Origin: Alphaproteobacteria bacterium
Lineage (GTDB): Bacteria > Pseudomonadota > Alphaproteobacteria > VGEJ01
Length of the DNA: 6,265 bases
Direction of reading: 5' to 3'
Assembly: GCA_016869335.1 (NCBI GenBank)
Contig: VGEJ01000163.1
Span: forward strand, 1 to 6,265
The translations under genes and the position numbers were made by a program. The notes beneath the pieces were generated by a model, which was given only the letters and a program-made list of their open reading frames with translations, was not told where the DNA came from and did no database searches. The first letter of the stretch is position 1. The number at the start of each line of letters is the position of its first letter. Of this stretch, positions 6,246-6,265 are shown piece after piece.

Positions 6246-6265
6246 ATCACGATGAGTAGTGCTTG

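Overview
The window is GC-rich, with codons ending mostly in G or C, and gene-dense. It looks like a chromosomal segment of a high-GC Gram-negative bacterium, most likely an alphaproteobacterium. This assignment is inference: it rests on the base composition, the Tat-exported binding protein of a PotD-like importer, and the MazE/MazF subtype. No phylogenetic marker is present.

Positions 1-5629 carry five plus-strand genes that read as the distal part of one operon. In order they are: the 3' part of an inner-membrane ABC permease (PotC type, its start lying before the window); a Tat-signal periplasmic solute-binding protein; an ABC ATPase with a C-terminal TOBE region (PotA type); a 513-residue hydantoinase/oxoprolinase-family protein (HyuA-like, actin/Hsp70 ATPase fold); and a 363-residue DUF917 protein (the family I recall being renamed S-Me-THD, after S-methyl thiohydantoin desulfurase). 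Gaps between genes are 13 to 61 nt and each gene has a recognisable ribosome binding site. A strong GC hairpin sits between the binding-protein and ATPase genes. The simplest reading is a self-contained uptake-and-breakdown unit: the importer brings in a small, probably cationic or hydantoin/thiohydantoin-forming compound, and the HyuA-like and DUF917 proteins act on a cyclic intermediate of it. The substrate cannot be read from the sequence.

Positions 5497-6233 carry a minus-strand toxin-antitoxin pair of the MazE/MazF type, antitoxin first. It converges on the operon. Its toxin frame continues roughly 50 codons past the usual end of the family and runs antisense into the last 133 nt of the DUF917 gene. 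Codon choice in the pair is visibly less GC-biased than in the operon, which would fit a separately acquired module.

The most interesting points are the pairing of a short HyuA-like protein with DUF917 instead of HyuB beside a dedicated PotABCD-like importer, and the extended, overlapping MazF reading frame.
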